Assembly (NCBI GenBank): GCA_020975725.1
Contig: QXJR01000029.1
Coordinates: 186,001 to 250,000, forward strand
Direction of reading: 5' to 3'
Origin: Picocystis sp. L7
Lineage: Eukaryota; Chlorophyta; Picocystophyceae; Picocystales; Picocystaceae
DNA length: 64,000 nucleotides
A program made the position numbers and the translations under genes. Position 1 is the first letter of the stretch. Every line of letters begins with the position of its first letter. A model generated the notes under the pieces. The model was not told the DNA's origin. It searched no databases and saw nothing but the letters and a program-made list of their open reading frames with translations. Below, one piece after another: positions 31,300 through 40,499 of this stretch.

Positions 31300-32166
31300 A
31301 TGGTGCAAGAAGAGGACAGGCCTCCTCTCAAAAGGAAAGATGTCAACGTAACAACCTCGAAGGCCGCCAAGTCGATGGAAGATCAAAGATCACGCAATAC
31401 GTGGACGAACGCACGGAAGTACGCGCTCTTGAATCAGATTTGCGTGGAGTCATGTGACCCATTCAAGGTCGATGCAAATCGTGATCAGAGGAAGAAAGCG
31501 TGGGAGGCTTTGGTTGCATCCCTCCGAGAGCACACTGATGGACTTTTCGCGGAGTTCGAATTGTCTATCGATTCTGTTCAGCGGCGGGTAGCTATGTTGG
31601 CCCGAGAGGCGCGGAAGTGGAACGAGGATGCAAGGGCCTCTACTGGTCGAGGAGGGGGGTATGCCCATACAGAGGTGGAGGAACTTCAACAACGTTTGGT
31701 GGAGAAGATCGACGAGCGAGCTGCAGCATCGAAGGCTGTACGTGACGAACTTGCTTTGCGACGTGCAACATTGACGGAGCAAGGGCGCAACAACGTGAGT
31801 CGTCAAATGGAGACGCACCGCCAAACGGCGAAGCGCGGACGGTCGTCCATGTCCAAAGGAAACGATGGTGCTTTGTGTGCTGAGGTCGAAGACACTCGTA
31901 AGAGCATGGACGACATTTGCGATCTCACGCGTAAAGCTTTGCTCCATGCGACGCGTTCCAATGCACGTGCCGAGTGGGCACGCGAGTTCGAGCTTCACAA
32001 GAGGTTCCCGAACGACTTTCCAAGCCCAGGACCACGCGACGAATGGGTAGCAGCTGCTGTGAACACCTTCGAGGAGGAGAATGGGAGCCTTCTCCGCCGT
32101 TCATCTTCCAGACCCTCGACCATTTCGTCGGAGATGGAGGAGGTTGTCGTGAACGAAGCTACTTGA
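31300..32166 (+). CDS. Harbinger Myb/SANT-like DNA-binding protein
   Basis: This 288-residue protein carries a Myb/SANT-like trihelix segment (NTWTNARKYALLNQICVES, then KKAWEALVASLR and QRRVAMLAREARKWN). A charged helical region rich in Arg, Glu and Lys follows. In PIF/Harbinger elements the second gene encodes such a protein, which binds the element and brings the transposase into the nucleus. I chose the ATG at 31300; the frame upstream opens from GTG. The protein sits inside the TIRs and converges on the transposase gene. Confidence 0.8.
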   Translation: MVQEEDRPPLKRKDVNVTTSKAAKSMEDQRSRNTWTNARKYALLNQICVESCDPFKVDANRDQRKKAWEALVASLREHTDGLFAEFELSIDSVQRRVAMLAREARKWNEDARASTGRGGGYAHTEVEELQQRLVEKIDERAAASKAVRDELALRRATLTEQGRNNVSRQMETHRQTAKRGRSSMSKGNDGALCAEVEDTRKSMDDICDLTRKALLHATRSNARAEWAREFELHKRFPNDFPSPGPRDEWVAAAVNTFEEENGSLLRRSSSRPSTISSEMEEVVVNEAT

Positions 32167-32465
32167 GAACGTAAAGTAGATTTGCAAATTTCTATTCCTA
32201 CTTCTTTTTCGTCCATTCCACAACTTTGCGTCCTCGGAAGTTCCCTACTTGCGAGCTATGTCGACCGCGATGTTGTTGCATAAAAGAAATTTTGTTTCTT
32301 ACCTTTATTACAAAGAGTGCGATGACTCAGTAGGGTGGAAAAGACAGAACACAACTCCACCACTTGCAACCTTTCATCATCCACATCCACAGGTTGTCAC
32401 TCACCAATGCAAAACATTTCGCAATGTAACATTCATACTGTACACACCGTACTCCGCTTCCCATC

Positions 32466-33846
32466 CAGCAGATTTCTGCAACCAGCGAGAAACCATCCAG
32501 CAGATTTCTGCAACCATCCAGCAACCATCCAGCAGATTTCTGCAACCAGCGAGAAACCATCCAGCAGATTTCTGCAACCTTCCAGCAACCAACCAGCAGA
32601 TTTCTGCAACCATCCAGCAACCATCCAGCAGATTTCTGCAACCAGCGAGAAACCATCCAGCAGATTTCTGCAACCTTCTAGCAACCAACCAGCAGATTTC
32701 TGCAACCATCCAGCAACCATCCAGCAGATTTCTGCAACCAGCGAGAAACCATCCAGCAGATTTCTGCAACCAGCGAGAAACCATCCAGCAGATTTCTGCA
32801 ACCAGCGAGAAACCATCCAGCAGATTTCTGCAACTATCCAGCAACCATCCAGCAGATTTCTGCAACCAGCGAGAAACCATCCAGCAGATTTCTGCAACCA
32901 GCGAGAAACCATCCAGCAGATTTCTGCAACCAGCGAGAAACCATCCAGCAGATTTCTGCAACCAGCGAGAAACCATCCAGCAGATTTCTGCAACCTTCCA
33001 GCAACCAACCAGCAGATTTCTGCAACCATCCAGCAACCATCCAGCAGATTTCTGCAACCAGCGAGAAACCATCCAGCAGATTTCTGCAACCTTCCAGCAA
33101 CCAACCAGCAGATTTCTGCAACCATCCAGCAACCATCCAGCAGATTTCTGCAACCAGCGAGAAACCATCCAGCAGATTTCTGCAACTATCCAGCAACCAT
33201 CCAGCAGATTTCTGCAACCAGCGAGAAACCATCCAGCAGATTTCTGCAACCAGCGAGAAACCATCCAGCAGATTTCTGCAACCAGCGAGAAACCATCCAG
33301 CAGATTTCTGCAACCAGCGAGAAACCATCCAGCAGATTTCTGCAACCTTCCAGCAACCAACCAGCAGATTTCTGCAACCATCCAGCAACCATCCAGCAGA
33401 TTTCTGCAACCAGCGAGAAACCATCCAGCAGATTTCTGCAACCTTCCAGCAACCAACCAGCAGATTTCTGCAACCATCCAGCAACCATCCAGCAGATTTC
33501 TGCAACCAGCGAGAAACCATCCAGCAGATTTCTGCAACCAGCGAGAAACCATCCAGCAGATTTCTGCAACCAGCGAGAAACCATCCAGCAGATTTCTGCA
33601 ACCTTCCAGCAACCAACCAGCAGATTTCTGCAACCATCCAGCAACCATCCAGCAGATTTCTGCAACCAGCGAGAAACCATCCAGCAGATTTCTGCAACCT
33701 TCCAGCAACCAACCAGCAGATTTCTGCAACCATCCAGCAACCATCCAGCAGATTTCTGCAACCAGCGAGAAACCATCCAGCAGATTTCTGCAACCTTCCA
33801 GCAACCATCCAGCAGACTTTTGCAACCGTCCAGATAATTTTTGCAA
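32466..33846 (+). repeat. 32-bp minisatellite inside the Harbinger element, about 43 units
   Basis: Each unit has a constant 19-base core (CAGCAGATTTCTGCAACCA) and a 13-base linker of three main kinds (GCGAGAAACCATC, TCCAGCAACCATC, TCCAGCAACCAAC). The core contains the inverted repeat GCAGA-TT-TCTGC. Linker types recur in blocks, often as a 96-bp triplet, so the array has higher-order structure. A 96-bp period keeps several frames open, and the 350 to 560-residue frames here are artefacts. The array lies between the stops of the two transposon genes. Confidence 0.95.
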
Positions 33847-33863
33847 GGAGCGAGAGATGACTC

Positions 33864-35054
33864 TCATGGCTCTGATGCAGATGACACATCTACATGCGCA
33901 GCAAACTTCGCCTTGTATTGACTCATAGATGGAGGCTGCATCTCGAAGAACCTATTCGCAACGCCTCCGTATGCACAAGTGTGGAAGTTAGTCAACATTG
34001 CCGCTACCCAGTCCTCCATACCTGTTGCTCGCGAACCTGTAACCTTCCTCGTCTTGTCAGTAATGAAGGGCCATATGTTCCCAAGCTTTCCAAACACCCA
34101 CTCCACACTTTCACGGTATCGAGACATGTCCCGCGCCAGCATGCGTTCTGAGCGTGTGATCCTGTTTCCTTTTGGAGCGCGTAGGAGGACGTCACACTGT
34201 GGATAAGCTGAATCACCATACATGTACAGCGTGCTACCAAAACGATCGCGCATCCCCTGCAACCTCGGAATCAATCTAGAGTCATCCAACATCACCGAGT
34301 CGTTCGTTCGGCCACTTGCCGGTCCATGCCAATCACCAATCAAAAAATTAGGCAACACCACGCATTGGTATTTCGTTTTGTGCCCTCGCTTCCATCCGTT
34401 GTACATGCTTTCCTGGTCAATGATGGGACGACATATGTCAAACATCGTCCCATCAATGAACCCAAAACAATGAGGCAACGGACATCCCTGTTCCCGTAAT
34501 GCATGCGCGAAAGCTGCCAACTCGTCCTCCCATAGCTCTAAACGCATTGATACTCTTGCGATCCTGTACACGTGACGAAGGATCACGTTGTACATCTCGG
34601 ACAGGGCAGGAGGTGAACGATCGAAGATCGTGGCCAAGTGTGTCAGGGTTTCCCGTCCCGCTAGTCTGCGCAACAAGAGAAGGAACGCTTCTTCTCCCTT
34701 GAAAACACGTCCACAAGTAGGACTCCGCAACCGCTCGGGGATCTCTAACAAGCGGATAAGCTCCCGAATGTGACCACGATCAAAACGAAAGTTCCCACGC
34801 AACGTAGCGTCCTCGAAATCGTCCAGCCAACGCGCGTTGTTCGAAATAGCAACCCGAGGATTCCAGCGTTGCTTCATCTGACGCAGCAAGCGTTGGCAAC
34901 GCAGGACCACCATTGCAAAAGCAGACGAGAGTGCAATCGACAGCTCCGGATGGTTAGGGAACGCGACGAGCATTGCCTCCCGCATCCGCAAGCTCTTCTC
35001 CCGCATCTCCTCCGTCTGGATGATCTGGAGCACTCGACCATACCTTTGAGGCAT
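33864..35054 (-). CDS. Harbinger DDE transposase (DDE_Tnp_4)
   Basis: This 396-residue protein matches PIF/Harbinger transposases. An N-terminal helical region (about 1-95) is followed by a helix-turn-helix-like block (FKGEEAFLLLLRRLAGRETL). The RNase H-like core shows the first Asp in GFIDGTMFDICRP, GHKTKYQCVVLPNF, the block GPASGRTNDSVML, the second Asp in MYGDSAYPQCDVLL and the Glu in RYRESVEWVFGKLGNIWPF. The catalytic DDE set therefore appears intact. The length is typical. ATG at 35054. It belongs to the element bounded by 45-bp TIRs. Confidence 0.93.
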   Translation of the reverse strand: MPQRYGRVLQIIQTEEMREKSLRMREAMLVAFPNHPELSIALSSAFAMVVLRCQRLLRQMKQRWNPRVAISNNARWLDDFEDATLRGNFRFDRGHIRELIRLLEIPERLRSPTCGRVFKGEEAFLLLLRRLAGRETLTHLATIFDRSPPALSEMYNVILRHVYRIARVSMRLELWEDELAAFAHALREQGCPLPHCFGFIDGTMFDICRPIIDQESMYNGWKRGHKTKYQCVVLPNFLIGDWHGPASGRTNDSVMLDDSRLIPRLQGMRDRFGSTLYMYGDSAYPQCDVLLRAPKGNRITRSERMLARDMSRYRESVEWVFGKLGNIWPFITDKTRKVTGSRATGMEDWVAAMLTNFHTCAYGGVANRFFEMQPPSMSQYKAKFAAHVDVSSASEP

Positions 35055-35393
35055 CGTGCTCGGCGTTGTTTGCTTCCCGCGTTCCTCGAGGCGAATGTAT
35101 ACCGCGGAGGATCCTCTAGGTTTCGGTCGAGGCTGACCGTCCGACGAAATCCTCTGCGCATCTGTTTTTTAGGATCCCATACTGGGCCAATCCGTAGGCT
35201 TTCTCATCCCCCAACTGTACGAGATGCGTAGAGGACGCAAGGTTTCATCCGCCGAAAACCCCACGATTTCGTCCGGTTTTGGCTCGACGGAGGATCCCCA
35301 AATCCGGGTTTAGGGATTTTTTTTGGTTAAAAACCCTCCGAAGTTGTTCGTCGGGGCAAATCCGAAGTCCTCTAATGCGTCCACTCGAAACCT

Positions 35394-36350
35394 GCATCGC
35401 CTCGATGCGAGGCAGGTCGCAACGGGACGCACCTGCAGGTTCGCCCAGGTGCATCGCCTCGATGCGAGGCAGGTCGCAACGGGACGCACCTGCAGGTTCG
35501 CCCAGGTGCATCGCCTCGATGCGAGGCAGGTCGCGACGGGACGCACCTGCAGGTTCGCCCAGGTGCATCGGCTCGATGCGAGGCAGGTCGCAACGGGACG
35601 CACCTGCAGGTTCGCCCAGGTGCATCGGCTCGATGCGAGGCAGGTCGCGACGGGACGCACCTGCAGGTTCGCCCAGGTGCATCGCCTCGATGCGAGGCAG
35701 GTCGCAACGGGACGCACCTGCAGGTTCGCCCAGGTGCATCGGCTCGATGCGAGGCAGGTCGCAACGGGACGCACCTGCAGGTTCGCCCAGGTGCATCGGC
35801 TCGATGCGAGGCAGGTCGCGACGGGACGCACCTGCAGGTTCGCCCAGGTGCATCGGCTCGATGCGAGGCAGGTCGCGACGGGACGCACCTGCAGGTTCGC
35901 CCAGGTGCATCGCCTCGATGCGAGGCAGGTCGCAACGGGACGCACCTGCAGGTTCGCCCAGGTGCATCGGCTCGATGCGAGGCAGGTCGCAACGGGACGC
36001 ACCTGCAGGTTCGCCCAGGTGCATCGGCTCGATGCGAGGCAGGTCGCGACGGGACGCACCTGCAGGTTCGCCCAGGTGCATCGCCTCGATGCGAGGCAGG
36101 TCGCGACGGGACGCACCTGCAGGTTCGCCCAGGTGCATCGGCTCGATGCGAGGCAGGTCGCGACGGGACGCACCTGCAGGTTCGCCCAGGTGCATCGGCT
36201 CGATGCGAGGCAGGTCGCAACGGGACGCACCTGCAGGTTCGCCCAGGTGCATCGGCTCGATGCGAGGCAGGTCGCGACGGGACGCACCTGCAGGTTCGCC
36301 CAGGTGCATCGGCTCGATGCGAGGCAGGTCGCGACGGGACGCACCTGCAG
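35394..36350 (+). repeat. 57-bp satellite array, about 17 units
   Basis: Units of 57 bp begin with CATCGCCTCGATGCGAGGCA or the CATCGGCTCGATG variant and contain the palindrome ACCTGCAGGT. Only two positions vary regularly: GCCT/GGCT and CAACG/CGACG. The array starts about 20 bases past the right end of the Harbinger element. The unit is divisible by three, so up to six frames remain open; I do not treat these as genes. Flanking DNA to 36963 shows no clear gene. Confidence 0.95.
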
Positions 36351-36963
36351 TTGGTATGCATTGGGGCGGAATTCGATCTTCCTGACATGCGCGACTTTGT
36401 TTGCATTCTGTCGGACGAAATGAAATCCACTGATCGCCTTAAACCCGCATTTCTCGCGATCTCGCTTTTGTGTGCCGATCCATGCAGGCCACCTATGCTA
36501 CGAAAGTTGTCGATCCACAGGTTGTTCTCGGTCTCAAGATCTACCGCCCCTGTAGCACTAGCCTGCCCTTGCAACGGGCGCCGACTTCCACGTCAAAGGA
36601 CGAAGACGCCGGACGGTCAACGGACGCATCCAACGTCTCGGTCAAAAGAACGGGCCGTTAACGCGCGCGAACAAGGAATACGTGGTACGTAGACAGCGTG
36701 TTGCACCACGAATGTATGGATGTGGCATGTGATAGAGGCTTGGTCTAGTTTCCCGTGTGGAGTTGAAAAGGCATGATACTCTTTTCGAAAGGCATGAAGC
36801 TAACGTGGCAACTGAGGATTACATTGCTCCTGCTAGAATAACGCTTACAAAGATATCGACGAAGCAAGCGAGGAAGTATCGGGCAAGAGATCCTCTTCGT
36901 TCTTGTTGAGGTGGTGGAGTTCTTGCATTCATCTTCGAACGTTTTCAATCTTCCACAAGGGCC
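36351..36963. other. Region between the 57-bp satellite and the KDZ-like gene
   Basis: Short open frames exist on both strands, but none has a domain. Composition shifts from GC-rich to AT-rich toward the transposase gene. I looked for inverted repeats matching the DNA after 39720 and found none. Confidence 0.4.
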
Positions 36964-39717
36964 ATGCCAAAATACCTTGGATTCCGTAAGTCTCATAAGA
37001 AAAATTTCGCGAACCGAGTCAACGTAGGGAAGAAGCGGAAGCAGAAGTCCCTTGTTGAAGATGTTGAGGGATCCAACACGGAGGACCGTGTCATAGTAGA
37101 AGTAAGTGAGAGTCCGGGCTTGGGAGATGACGGTTTCATACCAATCGAAGATCTGGGAGAAGGTGATGGCAACGAATCATTGCGTGATGTACCTGCTGAA
37201 TGGTCACATTCTGATCTCTTTTTTCAGTCCTACGTTGCTACAAATGGGGTGCCGACCGTCAACAGAAACTCAGAAGAGATAGTCTTTGTTGTTGTTGGGT
37301 TGTCAAGCAACAACGCACCCATACCACTAGGTATGTGCAGTGCAAGGAAGGTGGACGGTCTCACAATGAGCTATTGCAATGTGCATGGTTGTGGGGGGAG
37401 TGAATGGGCTTATATGGACATGGCGACCCGTGGAATAGGACAAATTTGTAGATGCACACAGAACTTATTGTCTGTCTTTCCAAGCATCATTGAAGTGGAT
37501 ATTCCTTTTCAGAGAGGAATGGTATTGTTGTGTGATGGGATTGGTGTGGATGTACGGGAAGACATTCTTCAAGACGTTCGAAGTGTGGATGCTAATCTCT
37601 CTAGGGAAGATTTGGAAGAGCATGAGAAATTGAAGGGCATGGCAGGTTTGGTTTATGAATTTGAATTGGAAGAAAAAGGTAACCTTTTCAAAGCGGTATG
37701 TTGTGGATCGCGTGAAGATGCACATGCATGGGGACTTACGAGGCAATACGGCTCACAAAGACAAGACCGCTGTTTGACTTGCAAAAGGCATACAACATCT
37801 TGCATACACACGAAGTGTATTCGTCGTTGTTGCACGGACATCCTCCTCGATAATGCTTGTGTGGGGAGCCGTGTGAGCGGGCCGGAACTGGAAAGAAATG
37901 AGGTACAAGAATTTGCAACAGTTGAAGCAGCTTTCAAACGAAGGCAACTTGGGAACTTCTTTCACAAGCCTAGCAAAGAAGTAGCGATTAGCATGCACAA
38001 GGTCACTGAAGCTATCGGCAGAATCATGGCTAAAAACTTGATGGAGGATAATGCGAAAGTGGTCCTAGACATGGACAAGTGCTTTGGACCCGTGTCAAGT
38101 GACGGTGGTTGTCGTCGGTGCAAAACACAGCATTTGCAAGCAATTGACAATTGCATAATTGTCAGTCAATATGGATTTGTGACAGTTATTGGGGCCAAGG
38201 TTTGTCCACATTGTGCATGTGATCCTCGAGCGTGTGCCTTTTTCTTTGTTCCACGGAAAGGTAGCGGCGAAAGAATGGAGTATCACCACTATATCTTTCT
38301 ATTGCGTGACTTGATGTTGTGTTGGAATTCTTTCTCTGAAACCAAGCACACATTCATAAGTTTACTTACAACGCTTGTGAAGCAAGGGATGTACTCGGGG
38401 CCATCAGGAAGCGTGAATGCGAGGCAATTGATAAAGGCATCGAGAGATAGTTTCCGTCAAGCCATGCGAGGGATAATTGCCGCAATTGACATTGACAATC
38501 ATCATCCATTTCAATGTGTCTGTGAGAGAGGAAAACAATGCAAGCGAATACATATCGACGGGATCGTGCTGGGAGTGAGGAGGAAAGCGGCAGACTTTGA
38601 GCAACCATGGCTGCGTTGTAGGGATCCGATACTTGTGAAGCCATCCGCACAAAATTACTTGCCCAAAAAGACGAGGGGGCTCTTGTGGGGGCTTGCAACT
38701 AGTGGAATTGCGTTGGGAGAAGTGTTGGAGTTGAAACTTCAGTGCCCTTGGGAGTTAAGTATCTTGCTCATGGACCAATGCCTCAACGAGACTAGACCAG
38801 GCCTTTGGTACTTAGTGAGAAACTTGAGAGAGCTAGGAATGGCCATTGGATCACACTACCCGTTGAACTCCCTCATACCAAGTGATTGCCGGGAATTATT
38901 GGCTAGAATTTGCAACATGGAATTGGCATGCCAACCAACCGATCCAGCAATAGCAAGCATGTTTCCAAGCAGTAGATTCTTGGGCATTGCTATGGAATAC
39001 TTGACAAGACACACAAGCAAAGATCAATTGGACCCTTTCTTACAATATTTGCTTTTGAGAGTCAAGAAAAGCACAATCCAAGAATCTCTCGTCGAGCAAG
39101 GTGAGTGCAGCTCCCACTCCACATACTTGAAGTCTTTCGAGGGGATTTCCACTTTGCATTTGATGTCGAAGACAGGTGCAATGGGTCCCAAAGGCAAATG
39201 GGTCAGATCAGCAAGGCATTATGGGAAGGAAAGTGTCGTAGAAGCAGAGAAAGACCATGCACGAAGCATACACTTTACCCCCGGACTAGTGTATTATCTT
39301 TGTGGAGGATGTCAACGTGTTGTGGGATTTCATGTCATCAACGAAAAAAATGCCGAAAGCACAACAGAAATTGTGGAGTACTTGTATGCATTCTTTCCTG
39401 ATGCTCCTGAAGAGATCGTGTACGACAATGGAAAGGAACTTGAACTGGCCGCTAGTCTCCGCGAACCATATTTTTTTCGCAAGACCAGATTTTTTCAAGA
39501 TCAAATGCATCATAGAAATCACACCACCGCTCCTGAGCATTACAACTCGAAACACAACAGGAGCATCATTGGCCCTCTGAGTGAGCAGTTCAATGCTTCT
39601 GTCCGCTGCCGGCAGAATAGCATGATGTTCAGCTCACAAGTAGGCTACATCACGTTGATTTGTGCCCAAGCCCTCTACTGGAACGCAAAGAAAAGAGAAA
39701 CATTGGAGGACATGTAA
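36964..39717 (+). CDS. KDZ-like (Kyakuja-Dileera-Zisupton) transposase
   Basis: This 917-residue protein resembles KDZ-type transposases and their HMGXB3-like relatives. A SWIM-like Cys/His cluster lies near 270-300 (CLTCKRHTTSCIHTKCIRRC), and a second Cys-rich region at about 365-425 includes CPHCACDPRACAFFF. The C-terminal core carries family-type blocks: HFTPGLVYYLCGGCQRVVGF, APEEIVYDNGKELELA, FQDQMHHRNHTTAPEHYN and SEQFNASVRCRQNSMMF. The frame is fully open. Its AT-rich composition is unlike the host genes and suggests a different origin. I found no terminal repeats or target duplication, so the element limits are unknown. The superfamily call rests on motif memory. Confidence 0.72.
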   Translation: MPKYLGFRKSHKKNFANRVNVGKKRKQKSLVEDVEGSNTEDRVIVEVSESPGLGDDGFIPIEDLGEGDGNESLRDVPAEWSHSDLFFQSYVATNGVPTVNRNSEEIVFVVVGLSSNNAPIPLGMCSARKVDGLTMSYCNVHGCGGSEWAYMDMATRGIGQICRCTQNLLSVFPSIIEVDIPFQRGMVLLCDGIGVDVREDILQDVRSVDANLSREDLEEHEKLKGMAGLVYEFELEEKGNLFKAVCCGSREDAHAWGLTRQYGSQRQDRCLTCKRHTTSCIHTKCIRRCCTDILLDNACVGSRVSGPELERNEVQEFATVEAAFKRRQLGNFFHKPSKEVAISMHKVTEAIGRIMAKNLMEDNAKVVLDMDKCFGPVSSDGGCRRCKTQHLQAIDNCIIVSQYGFVTVIGAKVCPHCACDPRACAFFFVPRKGSGERMEYHHYIFLLRDLMLCWNSFSETKHTFISLLTTLVKQGMYSGPSGSVNARQLIKASRDSFRQAMRGIIAAIDIDNHHPFQCVCERGKQCKRIHIDGIVLGVRRKAADFEQPWLRCRDPILVKPSAQNYLPKKTRGLLWGLATSGIALGEVLELKLQCPWELSILLMDQCLNETRPGLWYLVRNLRELGMAIGSHYPLNSLIPSDCRELLARICNMELACQPTDPAIASMFPSSRFLGIAMEYLTRHTSKDQLDPFLQYLLLRVKKSTIQESLVEQGECSSHSTYLKSFEGISTLHLMSKTGAMGPKGKWVRSARHYGKESVVEAEKDHARSIHFTPGLVYYLCGGCQRVVGFHVINEKNAESTTEIVEYLYAFFPDAPEEIVYDNGKELELAASLREPYFFRKTRFFQDQMHHRNHTTAPEHYNSKHNRSIIGPLSEQFNASVRCRQNSMMFSSQVGYITLICAQALYWNAKKRETLEDM

Positions 39718-40499
39718 CCATTCTACGCGGCCCCCATTACTTGTAACCCCATAGTTTTGTTCCCCATTCAAGTGGGGTTGGTCAATGACAGCATGGCTTT
39801 TTCGCTCCGCAGGGCACAATTCCATCAACATGGTTTGGTCAGCACCTTCCCTCACACCTCTCGTTCTTCCATTGCGTTATCGTGCCACTTCGAAGTTGCG
39901 TGGTCTTTCTTCCCTTTCTTCGTCTAAAGCAGGAAGAACGACCACGCAACCACCAGCAGCTCGGCATCCCATCGGTGCGTTTCGTGTAGGCGACCAAAGG
40001 TTTCGTGCGTGCCTGCTGGTCCGTGGACGGCCGAACCAGGCCACGGTGTTTTTCCCTGCCCCTCCGATGTCCTCCTCGCTTCTTTCCTCTGCCCCACGCA
40101 CGGTTGTCGATGCGTTGCGTCCGCTCTTCTCTCCTTCCTTCAAACGCTTGTGGCCTGGACCGACGTGTCGGACGCGCTGGAGTGGGTCGAAACCCTCATG
40201 GTCTGTACCTGTGGCGAAGGAAGGGGGGTTGTTTTCGCATGGGGGCCCCGAGAGGGGGGGACTGGACCGATGTCCGAGATGGGCCTATCTGGGGAATCGG
40301 CCATCCCACAGTCCCTCATGCCGGGATGTTTCCAACCGTCCTATTAAAATTCACGAAGCCTGACTCCGTCCCGCTTCCATCCGGGCACCGGGGAGGGGAG
40401 TGGGGATGGACCGAATGGACCGTCGGTCCAATCGGTCCAAAGACCGCAGCACGCAAAGCATGCAAAGCACGCGAAGCACGATCAAAACTGGGCGGCGCC
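39718..40499. other. Upstream region of SF1
   Basis: After the KDZ-like gene the DNA returns to host-like composition at about 39840. The region contains the 140-bp module copy 2 and a GGGTCGAAACCCTC site near 40184. The SF1 frame is open upstream, but no family similarity precedes the ATG at 40500. Confidence 0.4.
40222..40360 (+). repeat. 140-bp dispersed module, copy 2
   Basis: This plus-strand copy of the segment at 29320-29459 ends 139 bases before the SF1 start codon and, like copy 1, reads toward its gene. It contains the same CTATTAAAATT. The sequence outside the module differs between the two sites. The two copies are inverted relative to each other and about 10.8 kb apart. Confidence 0.92.

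Larger units (their letters stand above)
30951..35373. mobile_element. PIF/Harbinger DNA transposon, apparently complete
   Basis: The element is 4423 bp. Perfect 45-bp terminal inverted repeats lie at 30951-30995 and 35329-35373 (starting AGAGGACTTCGGATTTG). The three bases AAT flank both ends, which fits the 3-bp target duplication of this superfamily, though TWA is more usual. Inside are the two expected genes in convergent orientation: a Myb/SANT-like protein (31300-32166, plus) and a DDE transposase (33864-35054, minus). A 32-bp minisatellite separates them. Both frames are open with no disabling change that I can see. The identical TIRs suggest recent insertion. Confidence 0.93.

Noticed and set aside
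32466-33846. CRISPR-like array of repeats and spacers
   Set aside because: The spacers are only three related 13-base sequences repeated many times, the setting is a eukaryotic DNA transposon, and no cas-like gene is present. It is a minisatellite.
32249-33928. Open frames of 350 to 560 codons across the 32-bp array
   Set aside because: The 96-bp period (three units) keeps frames open on both strands. The translations are pure repeat with no domain.
35245-36574. Open frames of 340 to 400 codons across the 57-bp array on both strands
   Set aside because: The repeat unit is a multiple of three, so open frames are expected by construction. No domain or start context supports them.
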